A stretch of DNA of 20,610 nucleotides from Rhodoblastus sp052145335 (GCF_052145335.1 NZ_JBKQOU010000087.1:1-20610), one strand, 5' to 3'; positions 1 to 8,624 are shown, numbered from the stretch's first letter. A program made the numbers and translations. The notes: generated by a model not told the origin, from the sequence alone.

Positions 1-65
1 CGGACCGTTTCGCCGATATGGATTTCGCGGATTTCGCCGCAGCTATGGGTGCGATAGGCGTGCAT
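1..65 (-). CDS. aspS: Aspartyl-tRNA synthetase, N-terminal fragment (5' end only)
   Basis: Only the first 21 codons and part of the next are inside the window; the gene continues beyond base 1. The translated start, MHAYRTHSCGEIREIHIGET, matches the typical bacterial AspRS N-terminus (M-x-x-YR-T/S-H-x-CG-x-L/I-R then x-IG-x-TV), which opens the OB-fold anticodon-binding domain. The enzyme charges tRNA-Asp, or both tRNA-Asp and tRNA-Asn in many alphaproteobacteria. An in-frame ATG five codons upstream (base 80) is possible, but family members start close to the YR-T-H motif. The gene is divergent from rnd, a neighbourhood common in Hyphomicrobiales. The call rests on 21 residues plus context. 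Confidence 0.75.
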   Translation of the reverse strand, partial: MHAYRTHSCGEIREIHIGETV

Positions 66-179
66 AAGATTCCAGGCCATGAAAGAGTTGGGCCACGCCT
101 AGCGGAATTTTGCGCTCGCGTGAAGAGGGCGCGGCTTTTTCGCCTTTGACCCGCGCCGGGCTTGGATTATGAAGAATTC

Positions 180-1361
180 ATGAGCCTTGTCACAGATTCC
201 AGCGAACTGGCCGCCTTATGCCAGACCCTCAGCCAATATCCCTTTGTCACCGTCGACACGGAATTCCTCCGCGAGACGACTTTCTGGCCGAAGGTCTGCG
301 TGATCCAGGTCGCCTGCGACGAGCGCGCGGCGGCGATCGACGCCCTCGCCCCTGACCTCGACCTGACGCCGTTCTTCGAGCTGATGGCCAATCCCAACAT
401 CACCAAGGTTTTCCACGCCGCCCGGCAGGATCTGGAAATCATCTGGAATTTGGCGAAAATCATTCCCGCGCCTTTGTTCGACACCCAGGTCGCGGCCATG
501 GTCTGCGGCTATGGCGACCAGATCGCCTATGGCGAACTGGCGCAGAGCCTCTGCAAGGTGACGCTCGACAAGTCTTCGCGCTTCACCGACTGGTCACGAC
601 GTCCGCTCTCCGACGCGCAGGTCGATTACGCCATCGCCGACGTCACCTATTTGCGCGACATCTACAAGGCCCTGCGCCAGAAGCTGGAAAAGACCGGCCG
701 CCTGCATTGGCTGACCGACGAGATGGCGACGCTTTGCAGCCAGGACTCCTATGAGCAGCGGCCCGACCGCGCCTGGGAGCGCTACGCCCACCGCGCGCGA
801 AAGCCGCGCGATCTCGCGGTGCTGACGGAATTGGCGGCCTGGCGCGAACACGAGGCGCAGACCCGCGACGTGCCGCGCTCGCGCGTGCTCAAGGACGATA
901 TCATGATCGAGGTCGCCCTGGCCGCCCCGCGCAGCGCCGAGGCGCTCGGGAACCTCAGGGCTTTTCCACGCGGCATGGAGCGTTCGCGCGCCGGCGCGGA
1001 AATTCTCGCCGCCATCGAGCGCGGACTGGAGCGTGACCCGAATACCCTGCCGCGCATAGATCGCGAGCGGCGGGGCAACGGCGGCGGCGCGACGGTGGAG
1101 CTGTTGAAGGTTCTGCTGCGTCAGGTCGCCGAGAAAAATGGCGTGGCGGCGAAGATGATCGCCACCACCGAGGATCTGGAGGCGCTGGCCGCCGACGATC
1201 GCGCCGATATCGCGGCGCTGAAAGGCTGGCGGCGCGAGCTGTTCGGCGAAAAGGCGGTGCAGTTGAAGCACGGCCGTCTGGCGCTGACGGTTGAGAATAA
1301 CCGCGTCGTCACGCTGGAATATCACGAGGCCGACGCCGAGGGAGAGAGCGTCGACGCCTGA
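180..1361 (+). CDS. rnd: Ribonuclease D (3'-5' exoribonuclease)
   Basis: 393 aa. RNase D trims the 3' ends of tRNA precursors and other structured RNAs in the cytoplasm. The DEDD-y exonuclease fold is clear: Exo I VDTEF with D26 and E28, Exo II HAARQD with D84, and Exo III DYAIADVTYL with Y150 and D154. All four metal-binding acids and the tyrosine are present. An HRDC domain follows at about residues 205-285, and the rest is an alphaproteobacterial C-terminal extension. The ATG at 180 is preferred over the in-frame TTG at 162 because MSLVTDSSELAAL fits the family N-terminus and GAAGAA precedes it; the longer start would add six residues. The gene is divergent from aspS. Confidence 0.93.
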   Translation: MSLVTDSSELAALCQTLSQYPFVTVDTEFLRETTFWPKVCVIQVACDERAAAIDALAPDLDLTPFFELMANPNITKVFHAARQDLEIIWNLAKIIPAPLFDTQVAAMVCGYGDQIAYGELAQSLCKVTLDKSSRFTDWSRRPLSDAQVDYAIADVTYLRDIYKALRQKLEKTGRLHWLTDEMATLCSQDSYEQRPDRAWERYAHRARKPRDLAVLTELAAWREHEAQTRDVPRSRVLKDDIMIEVALAAPRSAEALGNLRAFPRGMERSRAGAEILAAIERGLERDPNTLPRIDRERRGNGGGATVELLKVLLRQVAEKNGVAAKMIATTEDLEALAADDRADIAALKGWRRELFGEKAVQLKHGRLALTVENNRVVTLEYHEADAEGESVDA

Positions 1362-1665
1362 GGCAGCAATCCTGATCCTGAAGGATTTGACGACGCGTTC
1401 CGCTCGAAGCGGCCTTGCGTAGGTTCCGACGACGAACTGAACCCGCGCTTGAGACCCTCGATCAATCCAACGATATTCGGAAATACCTCTTTTGGTCCGG
1501 TCCGGACTTGGACCGATTCGGTATAAAGTAGCTCATTACCTTGAAATATTGAGAGGATAGCTCTGTATCGACCGGCACATGCGGTTCTTCGAAAAAATGG
1601 AGTGGCTGGGGACAGCGCCATCCAGACAGAGCCAGCAGAGCCCGCGATACGAGGCGGGGGCGATC
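1362..1665. other. Intergenic region upstream of the MHS transporter (304 bases)
   Basis: I find no supported gene between rnd and the preferred transporter start. A short stem CCGCT/AGCGG lies near 1400-1412 without a T-run. From about 1480 to 1560 the composition is more AT-rich, and a nested dyad sits at 1494-1514 (separate entry). A TATAAA at 1522-1527 resembles a -10 element, but I see no convincing -35 at the right spacing. A minus-strand frame stays open across most of this stretch but lacks any recognisable protein signature. Confidence 0.5.
1494..1514. promoter_or_regulatory. Nested inverted repeat, candidate operator of the MHS transporter gene
   Basis: The perfect palindrome GTCCGGAC (1500-1507) is nested inside the arms GGTCC (1494-1498) and GGACC (1510-1514). 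The two dyads share nearly the same centre. The element lies just ahead of a TATAAA and about 150 bases before the transporter start. A dyad of this size could bind a dimeric repressor. No regulator gene lies nearby, so the role is inference. Confidence 0.3.
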
Positions 1666-2982
1666 ATGAACATTGCGGCATTCCGGATTGCGGAACACTC
1701 GGCCGCCGACGCCGGCGAAGTCAGGCGCGTGCTCGCGTCGAGCATTATCGGCACAGCGGCGGAGTGGTACGATTTCTTGATTTACGGCGCGGCGAGCGCG
1801 CTCGTCTTCAACAAGCTGTTCTTCCCCATGGCCGACCCGGCGCTGGGCATCGTCGCCGCCTTCGGCACCTATGGCGTCGGCTTTTTCGCCCGCCCCTTTG
1901 GCGCGGCCATATTCGGACATTTCGGCGACCGGGTCGGCCGCAAGGCCATGCTCGCGATCACCATCGTCATCATGGGCCTCGGCACTTTCCTGATCGGGCT
2001 CCTGCCAACCTACAAGGACGTCGGCGTCCTCGCGCCGATCCTGCTCGTCCTCTTGCGTCTGTTCCAGGGCATTGGGCTCGGCGGCGAATGGGCTGGCGCG
2101 GTGCTCATGGTGGTGGAGAACGCGCCGGAGAAAAACCGTGGGCTTCTGGGCTCGATGGTCCAGCTTGGCTATCCGATCGGCAATCTTGCCGCCATCGGCG
2201 CGCTTGCGCTGGTCTCGCGATTGCCGGAGGCGGATTTCCTGGCGTGGGGCTGGCGAATTCCGTTCCTGGTCAGCATCTTCATGGCCGGCATCGGCTTTTA
2301 CATTCGCATGCAGCTTGAGGAGACGCCGGTCTTCCGCGAGATCGAAGCCCGGAAGGAGGTGGCGCGCCTTCCGCTGGTCGAGGTTCTGACCACCCATCGC
2401 CGGCCTTTCTTCACCGCCATCGGGCTGAAGCTCTCCGAGATCAGTTATGTCTCCATTGCCGGCATTTTTTCGATCAGTTACGTCACGAGCAACCTCGGCC
2501 TGCCGAGGAGCGTCATCCTCAATGCGCTGTTGCTTGCTTCCGCCATCGCCCTCGCCGCAATCCCGTTCTTCGGCTGGCTCAGCGACCGCATTGGCCGCAA
2601 GACGATGTTCTACGCAAGTTGCGTCTTTGCGATTGCTTTCGCGTTCCCATTTTTCTGGCTCCTGGACACGAAAGACGCATCCGTCATCACCGTGGCGATA
2701 ATCATGGCCATCATTTTCGGGCAGATGATCGGCTTTGGCGTCGGGGCGCCTTGGTATTCCGAGCTTTTCACAGGGCGACTGCGATACACTGGCGCGTCGC
2801 TCGGCTTCCAGATCGGCGCGGCGATCAGCGGCGGCCTCACGCCTTTTGCGGCGGCGAGTTTCCTCGCGTGGACGAAGGGCGAGACCTGGCCGATTTCGCT
2901 CTACCTTATCGTGCTCGCCTGCATCAGCCTTGTCGCGACCATCGCCGCGCCTGAGACGGCCGGCAAGCCGTTGAAGAAGTGA
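1666..2982 (+). CDS. MFS transporter, metabolite:H+ symporter (MHS) type
   Basis: 438 aa, about 12 hydrophobic segments, inner membrane. Major-facilitator signature A appears twice, as GHFGDRVGRK in the first half and GWLSDRIGRK in the second, as expected for two six-helix bundles. The early segment AEWYDFLIYG, followed by a helix and then GFFARPFGAAIFGH, is characteristic of the MHS branch (proline/betaine, shikimate, citrate and alpha-ketoglutarate symporters). The substrate cannot be read from the sequence. The ATG at 1666 is preferred because it follows GAGGCGGGGG, whereas the in-frame ATG at 1579 would add 29 polar residues unlike the family. The gene stands alone, convergent with eamA; rnd and ppx are usually closer to each other in related genomes, so it may be a later insertion. 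Confidence 0.85.
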   Translation: MNIAAFRIAEHSAADAGEVRRVLASSIIGTAAEWYDFLIYGAASALVFNKLFFPMADPALGIVAAFGTYGVGFFARPFGAAIFGHFGDRVGRKAMLAITIVIMGLGTFLIGLLPTYKDVGVLAPILLVLLRLFQGIGLGGEWAGAVLMVVENAPEKNRGLLGSMVQLGYPIGNLAAIGALALVSRLPEADFLAWGWRIPFLVSIFMAGIGFYIRMQLEETPVFREIEARKEVARLPLVEVLTTHRRPFFTAIGLKLSEISYVSIAGIFSISYVTSNLGLPRSVILNALLLASAIALAAIPFFGWLSDRIGRKTMFYASCVFAIAFAFPFFWLLDTKDASVITVAIIMAIIFGQMIGFGVGAPWYSELFTGRLRYTGASLGFQIGAAISGGLTPFAAASFLAWTKGETWPISLYLIVLACISLVATIAAPETAGKPLKK

Positions 2983-3084
2983 AGCGGCGCCCCTGCCGGC
3001 GGTCTGCGAGCGACCATCGCCGCCGCGGGAGAGCGCCGGCCGCGTTGGCGCCAGACCTGGCCAAAGACCAATTTGCGCCCTCGC

Positions 3085-3972
3085 TCAAGGCCGTCCGAAC
3101 ACCGCAATGGCCAGTCCCGCCATCACCACGCCGATCCCCAGCAGCACGCCGCCGCTCAGCGGCTCGTGAAAAACCAGCGTCGCCGCGCCTATGCCGAATA
3201 CTGGCACCAGCAGCGAAAAGGGGCTGACCTGCGCCGCCGGATGGCGGCTGAGCAGGAAACTCCACAGGCCAAAACCGATCATCGTCGCGCCATAGGCTAG
3301 AAAGGCGGCGCCGCCCCAGACCGCCAGCGTGGGATGCAGGATCGCGCTCGCCACCGCGCTACGGTCTTCCAGCAACAGCGACATGGCGAGCAAGGGCAGC
3401 GGCGCGAAAAGGCTCGACCAGACGATGAAGGCGAACATGTTGGTCCGCCCCGCGCGGATCGAGAAGATATTGCCGAGGCTCCAGCAGGCGGCGGCGGCGA
3501 TCACTGCGACAAAGGGCGCCAGAGGCGTCGCGCCGCCGCGAAAGAAGCCGATCGTCGCGACCCCGGCCAAGGCGACCAGCGCGCCGAAAATCTGAGCTTT
3601 GCGCACGCTCTGTCCGAGAAAGAGATAGACCAGCGACATGGTGAACAAGGCCTGGATCTGGATCACCAGCGAGGCCAGTCCCGCCGGCATGCCCATTTTG
3701 ATGGCGGCGAACAGCAGGCCGAACTGGCCGACCCCGATGCACAGGCCATAGCCGGCGAGATCGAGCAGCTTTACTTTGGGCTTTGGCACGAACAGCACCG
3801 CCGGAAAGGCGGCGAGCGAAAAACGTAGCGCCGTGAGGAACAAGGGCGGGGCCTCGGCGACGCCCAGTTTGATGGCGACGAAGCTCACGCCCCACAGGAA
3901 GGCGATCATCACGGCGAGCGCCATGTCGCGGGGCGGCAGGCCGCCTTTTTGCGGGCCCGCCTGCGCCGTCAT
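3085..3972 (-). CDS. eamA: EamA-family drug/metabolite exporter (cysteine/O-acetylserine exporter-like)
   Basis: 295 aa with ten predicted membrane helices formed by two EamA repeats; inner membrane. The stretch GYGLCIGVGQFGLLFAAIKM, continuing into GMPAGLASLVIQIQALFTM, closely follows the E. coli EamA (YdeD) pattern I remember (GYGL...QFAFLF...GMPAGLASLVLQ). Export of O-acetylserine, cysteine or related compounds is therefore plausible, though EamA-family substrate assignments are loose. The preferred ATG (3972) overlaps the ppx stop in ATGA, so translation is probably coupled to ppx. A longer frame reaches 4098 but lies inside ppx and encodes an Arg-rich stretch unlike the family. The gene is convergent with the MHS transporter. 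Confidence 0.8.
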   Translation of the reverse strand: MTAQAGPQKGGLPPRDMALAVMIAFLWGVSFVAIKLGVAEAPPLFLTALRFSLAAFPAVLFVPKPKVKLLDLAGYGLCIGVGQFGLLFAAIKMGMPAGLASLVIQIQALFTMSLVYLFLGQSVRKAQIFGALVALAGVATIGFFRGGATPLAPFVAVIAAAACWSLGNIFSIRAGRTNMFAFIVWSSLFAPLPLLAMSLLLEDRSAVASAILHPTLAVWGGAAFLAYGATMIGFGLWSFLLSRHPAAQVSPFSLLVPVFGIGAATLVFHEPLSGGVLLGIGVVMAGLAIAVFGRP

Positions 3973-5507
3973 CCGATGACGATGGAAGGCGCGCGGCCGA
4001 TCAGCCGGCCCAGTTGCTTCAGCCTTCCGTTCAGCCGGTCGCCGGCGAGATCGGCGAGATCGGGCGGCAGGGTCAGCACCAGCTTTCCCCGCACACACAG
4101 CATTTTCACCCTGGGCAGCACGCCCGGCATCGACGCCGAAACGATATAGGCGACGCGCTGGACGGCGCCGAGAATGCGCGCCCGGTCCATCAGGCGCGGC
4201 GTGGCGAGGCTGCGGATCTGCGGATTGACGTCCTCGTCCATGCCAAGGTGACGATAGGCCACGGCCATGCCCAGAAATGCGCGGCCGGGATGATCGACGC
4301 CGACCATCGGCGTATTGGCGAGCAGGTTCAGCGCCAGTTCGGAGCGGTAATCGGGCGAGGTGCGCCAGCCGATGTCGCCATAAAGGCAGGCGGCGTGGCG
4401 CAGCCGCTTTTCCTCTATGGTTTCGTCGATATGGCTCGACGCCATGAAGGCGTCGCTCCAGGCGATCATGTCTTCGCCATGCCCTGGCGAGCGCGAACGC
4501 AAAAGATTATATTCGCGCGCCGCCTCCAGCAGCGGATCACGCGACCTCTTTTCTTCATCCAACTGGTCGTAAAGCAGGCCTTCGCGCAGGCCGCCGATGG
4601 AAATCACCACCTTGCTGGGCTTGCCCCGACGGATGATCTCTTCCAGCACCACCGCGCCATAGGCCAGCGAAGGGCGGCGCTGCGCCGAAATGGCGCCGAC
4701 GGCGACCAGGGCTTCGGTATCGACGCGCTCGACCAATGAGGCGAAATCGACGGCGTCGCGCGCCGGGATGACATAGCCGTGCATCACTTCGAGCGGGTAA
4801 TTGCACTGGCGCATGTGCAGTTTGGCGAGCGAGCGCCAGGTGCCGCCGACGGCGTAGAAAGTGCGGCCGCGGAGAAAATCGAGCGGCGCCGCTTCCGCCA
4901 ACTCGAGCTTGGCGATGCGCTGGGCGTTCTTGATCGAGCGGCCGGAGGCATCCATCAGCGCCAGCGAGCCGAGTTTCAGCGACACGCCCTTGCCGACGTC
5001 ATCGTCCTTGACGTCGATCAGCTCCAGCGAGCCGCCGCCGAGATCGCCCACCACGCCGTCTGCCTTGTGCACCGTCGAAACCACCCCGAGCGCCGATAGC
5101 TGAGCCTCGCGCAAGCCGGAGATCAGTTCGATCGGACACCCGATGGCTTCGCTCGCCGCGCTGAGGAATAGCGCGCCATTGGCGGCGTCGCGCGCCGCAG
5201 CCGTGGCCACCGGGCGGACATCATCGATCTGCATGAGCTGGCAGAGTTTTTTGAATCGACGAAGGGCGTCGAGCGCCCGCGCCATGCCCTCTTCCGCCAG
5301 CGCGCCGGTGGTCGCCACGCCTTTGCCGAGGCCGCAAAGGGCCTTTTCATTGAAGATCGGCGTCGGCGCGCGGGTCAGCCCCTCATAGGCGACCAGACGC
5401 ACCGAATTGGAGCCGATATCGACGATCGCCGTTGGCCGCGTGTTCGGCAGCCGCCCCTGACCCTTGCCCATCTCATCCTCTTCTCCATAATCGCGACTGG
5501 TCGCCAT
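3969..5507 (-). CDS. ppx: Exopolyphosphatase, Ppx/GppA family
   Basis: 512 aa, cytoplasmic. Ppx removes terminal phosphates from polyphosphate, opposing PPK. The actin-like ATPase fold is marked by the phosphate-1 loop IVDIGSNSVRL near residues 28-38 and by GVVGDLGGGSLEL around residue 150. The length suits the family, including its C-terminal HD-like helical domain. The ATG at 5507 has GAGGG upstream; the in-frame ATG at 5471 also has a good site (GAGG) and would remove 12 polar residues, so the start is uncertain. The gene lies 99 bases downstream of ppk on the same strand and shares ATGA with eamA. GppA activity (pppGpp hydrolysis) cannot be excluded from sequence alone. Confidence 0.92.
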   Translation of the reverse strand: MATSRDYGEEDEMGKGQGRLPNTRPTAIVDIGSNSVRLVAYEGLTRAPTPIFNEKALCGLGKGVATTGALAEEGMARALDALRRFKKLCQLMQIDDVRPVATAAARDAANGALFLSAASEAIGCPIELISGLREAQLSALGVVSTVHKADGVVGDLGGGSLELIDVKDDDVGKGVSLKLGSLALMDASGRSIKNAQRIAKLELAEAAPLDFLRGRTFYAVGGTWRSLAKLHMRQCNYPLEVMHGYVIPARDAVDFASLVERVDTEALVAVGAISAQRRPSLAYGAVVLEEIIRRGKPSKVVISIGGLREGLLYDQLDEEKRSRDPLLEAAREYNLLRSRSPGHGEDMIAWSDAFMASSHIDETIEEKRLRHAACLYGDIGWRTSPDYRSELALNLLANTPMVGVDHPGRAFLGMAVAYRHLGMDEDVNPQIRSLATPRLMDRARILGAVQRVAYIVSASMPGVLPRVKMLCVRGKLVLTLPPDLADLAGDRLNGRLKQLGRLIGRAPSIVIG

Positions 5508-5606
5508 TATGGAATCCCTCGCATAAGCTCGGTATCGCGTTCGCTCCTGACCATTCCCACAGGTTTAGCCCTGTGAGATTTGGTCTTGGCCTCCGCCGGC
5601 CCATTG

Positions 5607-7820
5607 TCAGCTCCGCTCGCCCCGCCGGATCAGGCTCTTGGGGCTGGAGTCGCGCAGCGACTTGCCGCGCCCCGACAGCGAGGGGTTGGTCATGAAATAT
5701 TTGTGCACGTTGAACGGCTCATCGTCCGGGTCGCATTCGATGCGCACGCTCGAGCCGTCCTGCAGGACGCGATAGGATTGCTGGTTGTCCATCATGTTGG
5801 CGACCAGAATCTGCTCCAGCACCTGTTCGTGAGTGGTCGGATTGGTCACCGGCATCAGCGATTCGACGCGCCGTTCGAGATTGCGCTGCATCAGGTCCGC
5901 CGAGGAAATATAGACCGCCGCCTTGGGGTGGGGCAGGCCATGCCCGCAGCCGAAGGCGTAGATGCGGGTATGTTCGAGGAAACGCCCGATGATCGATTTC
6001 ACGCGGATATTCTCGGATAGTCCGGGGATTCCAGGGCGCAGGCAGCAGATGCCGCGCACCACGAAATCGATCATCACGCCGGCCTGGCTCGCCTGGTAGA
6101 GCCCATCGATGATTTCCGGATCGACCAGAGCGTTGCACTTGCCCCAGATCGCGGCCGGGCGACCGGCCTGAGCATGGGCGATTTCCTGGGCGATATGGTC
6201 GAGCAGGCGTTTTTTCAGCGAGATCGGCGAGACCGACATGCGCTCCAGCCCGACCGGCTCGGCATAGCCGGTGATGTAATTGAAAATGCGCGACACGTCG
6301 CGCCCGATCGCCGCATCGGCGGTGAACAGCGACACGTCGGTGTAGATCTTCGCCGTGATCGGATGGTAATTGCCGGTGCCGACATGGCAATAAGTGGTCA
6401 GCGCCCCGCCTTCGCGGCGCACCACCAGCGACAATTTGGCGTGGGTCTTCAGTTCGATGAAGCCGAAAACCACCTGGGCGCCGGCGCGCTCCAGATCGCG
6501 CGCCCAGCGGATATTGGCCTCCTCGTCGAAACGCGCCTTCAATTCGACCAGCGCGGTGACGGATTTGCCCGCCTCCGCCGCCTCGATCAAGGCGCGGACG
6601 ATCGGGCTGTCGGAAGAGGTGCGGTAGAGCGTCTGCTTGATCGCCACGACATTGGGGTCGCGCGCCGCCTGCATCAGGAATTGCACCACCACGTCGAAAG
6701 ATTCGTAAGGATGGTGGACCACAAGGTCCTTCTGCTTGATCGCCAGGAAGCAATCGCCGCCATTCTCGCGCACGCGTTCGGGGAAGCGCGGATTATAGGG
6801 GGTGAATTTCAGCTCGGGGCGCGGCAGGCCGACGACTTCCGAAAGGTCCTTCATCGCCAGCATGCCGTCCAGGGCGATGATCTCGTCCGGCTCGACGTCC
6901 AGCTCCGCGGCGACGAAGCCGCGCATTTCCTGTGGCATATGGACGTCGGTCTCTAGCCGGATCACCGAACCGCGCCGGCGGCGCTTCAGCGCTGTCTCGA
7001 ACAGGCGCACCAGGTCTTCGGCCTCTTCCTCGACTTCCAGATCGCTGTCGCGGATGACGCGGAACAGGCCCTTTCCCATGACCTTGTAGCCGGGGAAAAG
7101 CTTCTGGATATGGGTGACGATCAGGGCTTCCAGCAGCACCATGCGCGCGCCCCCGGCCGAGCCGAGCGTCTCCGGCAGGCGGATGAACCGGTCGATCTTG
7201 ATCGGCATGCGCACCAGCGCATTCATCCGCGCCCCCGTGCTGCTGTTTGCGAGGTCCAGCGCCAGGGTCAAGCCGAGGTTGGGGATGAACGGGAAGGGAT
7301 GGGCGGGGTCCACCGCCAGCGGCGTCAGCACCGGAAAGACATGGAGGAAGAAATGGTCGTCCAGCCACATTTTTTCCGACTTGCTGAGGTCTTCCGGGTC
7401 GACGAAGGCTATGCCTTCCGCCAGCAGTTGCTCCTGCAATTGCCGCCAGCAGCGCAGTTGCTCCTGCGCCAGTTCGCCGACGCGCGCGTTGATCAGCGGC
7501 AATTGTTCGCCCGGCGTCAGGCCGTCGTCGGAGGGCGTCTCGACCCCGGAGCGCAATTGCCCGCGCAGTCCGGCGACGCGCACCATGAAGAATTCATCGA
7601 GATTATTCGCCGAAATGGAGACGAAACGGACGCGCTCCAGCAGCGGATGCGCTTCGTTGGAGGCTTCGAGCAAGACGCGGCGGTTGAACTCCAGCCAGGA
7701 GAGTTCGCGATTGATGAAGCGTTTCGCCGAATCGCGCAGGGACAAGCCATAGGCCTTGCTGTCCTTCGAGGCGGCTTCGCTCAAGGTTTCGCTGTCTTGC
7801 AGCACGTTGGTCTGGGTCAC
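5607..7820 (-). CDS. ppk: Polyphosphate kinase 1
   Basis: 737 aa. PPK1 reversibly polymerises the gamma-phosphate of ATP into polyphosphate. The N-terminal domain begins at FINRELSWLEFNRRVL, and the HDEFF-like element appears as NNLDEFFMVR near residue 75. In the two PLD-like catalytic domains, ELKTHAKLSLV carries H460 and GRFLEHTRIYAF carries H617. Their spacing of 157 residues equals that between the autophosphorylated H435 and H592 of the E. coli enzyme. CHVGTGNYHPITAKIYTD is also conserved. The start codon is GTG, preceded at close spacing by GAGGA. ppx follows after 99 bases and is probably co-transcribed. A Pho-box-like direct repeat lies about 37-54 bases upstream of the start. Confidence 0.96.
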   Translation of the reverse strand: MTQTNVLQDSETLSEAASKDSKAYGLSLRDSAKRFINRELSWLEFNRRVLLEASNEAHPLLERVRFVSISANNLDEFFMVRVAGLRGQLRSGVETPSDDGLTPGEQLPLINARVGELAQEQLRCWRQLQEQLLAEGIAFVDPEDLSKSEKMWLDDHFFLHVFPVLTPLAVDPAHPFPFIPNLGLTLALDLANSSTGARMNALVRMPIKIDRFIRLPETLGSAGGARMVLLEALIVTHIQKLFPGYKVMGKGLFRVIRDSDLEVEEEAEDLVRLFETALKRRRRGSVIRLETDVHMPQEMRGFVAAELDVEPDEIIALDGMLAMKDLSEVVGLPRPELKFTPYNPRFPERVRENGGDCFLAIKQKDLVVHHPYESFDVVVQFLMQAARDPNVVAIKQTLYRTSSDSPIVRALIEAAEAGKSVTALVELKARFDEEANIRWARDLERAGAQVVFGFIELKTHAKLSLVVRREGGALTTYCHVGTGNYHPITAKIYTDVSLFTADAAIGRDVSRIFNYITGYAEPVGLERMSVSPISLKKRLLDHIAQEIAHAQAGRPAAIWGKCNALVDPEIIDGLYQASQAGVMIDFVVRGICCLRPGIPGLSENIRVKSIIGRFLEHTRIYAFGCGHGLPHPKAAVYISSADLMQRNLERRVESLMPVTNPTTHEQVLEQILVANMMDNQQSYRVLQDGSSVRIECDPDDEPFNVHKYFMTNPSLSGRGKSLRDSSPKSLIRRGERS

Positions 7821-7856
7821 CTGATCCTCGCTTGGCGATCGGTTTTAACCGGTTCG

Positions 7857-7874
7857 GTGACGTACATGTGACAA
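7857..7874 (-). promoter_or_regulatory. Pho-box-like direct repeat upstream of ppk
   Basis: On the minus strand, TTGTCAC-ATGT-ACGTCAC gives two 7-base units 11 bases apart, matching the architecture of PhoB sites (CTGTCAT-N4-CTGTCAT). A third TTGTCAC lies about 20 bases further upstream (7888-7894). A TTAAAA that could serve as -10 begins about 8 bases after the second unit, close to the usual placement in PhoB-activated promoters. Phosphate-limitation control of ppk is known in other bacteria; here it is inferred from this motif. Confidence 0.4.
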
Positions 7875-7903
7875 CATCCGCCGGTAAGTGACAAGGGCTC
7901 GGT

Positions 7904-8611
7904 TTATGCGCTTTCTGGACCGTAAAGATCGGGTTGACCGACGAGGTCAGGCGACTCGTCCAGCAATTGCGCCGCCAGCGGGCGGGTAATCGCGCGGCCG
8001 CGCGCCAGTCCCTCGCGGTCGAGCGCCGCGACGATCTTCTGCGCCGCCTCGAACGAGCGCTCCAGCCTGAGGCCGAGAAAGCCGATCACCGATTCGTCGA
8101 CGAGAACCTGCCGGTCGTGAAAAAGCTTTACCAGAATGGCGCGCAGAAAAGCCTCGTCCGGGGCCTCGATGGCGACCTCGGGAGACCGACGCAGACGCGA
8201 CAGCAGGTCCGGCGTCGCCAGCCCCCACAGGTCCGGCTTTTTCTGCGCGACGATCAGCAGGTTGAGGCCGCTCTCGCCGGCCAGATTGAGGAGATGGAAC
8301 ATTTCCGCCTCCCGCGCGGGACTGTCGTCGGCGTTTTCCAGCACCAGCGCCCTTTCGCCCGAAAGTGCCGGCAAAAGGTCCAGCCTCAGGTCGCCGACCG
8401 AAAACGTCCTCGCGCCGGCGCGACGCGCCCAGATCGCGGCGAGATGACTTTTTCCCGCTCCATGCGGGCCGGTGAGCAGCAGCGTTTTTTGCGGCCAGTC
8501 CGGCCACAGGCGGACCATCGCCAGCGCCTTTTCGTTGGACGGCGCTTCGAGAAAATCCTCCTCGCCCAGGCCTGGCCGATGCGGCAGGTCGAGCGGCAGT
8601 TGCCAAGTCAT
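7904..8611 (-). CDS. hdaA: HdaA, regulatory inactivator of DnaA
   Basis: 235 aa, DnaA-like AAA+ protein without the DNA-binding domain IV. Hda/HdaA binds the DNA-loaded sliding clamp and stimulates hydrolysis of DnaA-bound ATP, preventing re-initiation of replication. The N-terminus MTWQLPLDLPHRP contains the clamp-binding motif QLPLDL (residues 4-9). The Walker A loop GPHGAGKSH lies at about 48-56. The later segment with two arginines, SRLRRSPEVAIEAPDE, fits the family's sensor/arginine region. The ATG at 8611 is preferred because it places the clamp motif at the extreme N-terminus; an in-frame TTG at 8632 would overlap perM. The start lies 13 bases after the perM stop, indicating an operon, a neighbourhood typical of Hyphomicrobiales. 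Confidence 0.9.
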   Translation of the reverse strand: MTWQLPLDLPHRPGLGEEDFLEAPSNEKALAMVRLWPDWPQKTLLLTGPHGAGKSHLAAIWARRAGARTFSVGDLRLDLLPALSGERALVLENADDSPAREAEMFHLLNLAGESGLNLLIVAQKKPDLWGLATPDLLSRLRRSPEVAIEAPDEAFLRAILVKLFHDRQVLVDESVIGFLGLRLERSFEAAQKIVAALDREGLARGRAITRPLAAQLLDESPDLVGQPDLYGPESA

Positions 8612-8624
8612 GTGAATGGACTCG

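Noticed and set aside
1322..1621. Minus-strand 99-codon frame spanning the rnd end and the intergenic region
   Set aside because: The frame is open over the intergenic stretch, but it overlaps rnd, shows no domain, and has no clear ribosome-binding site. It could be a trace of an old element, but I cannot support it.
1462..2397. Minus-strand open frame of 311 codons opposite the MHS transporter
   Set aside because: The product is Asp/Glu/Arg/His-rich with no motifs, a typical antisense shadow of a membrane protein gene in GC-rich DNA.
5557..5574. Hairpin CACAGG/CCTGTG between ppk and ppx as a terminator
   Set aside because: It has only six base pairs and no T-run after it, so it is too weak to separate ppk from ppx.
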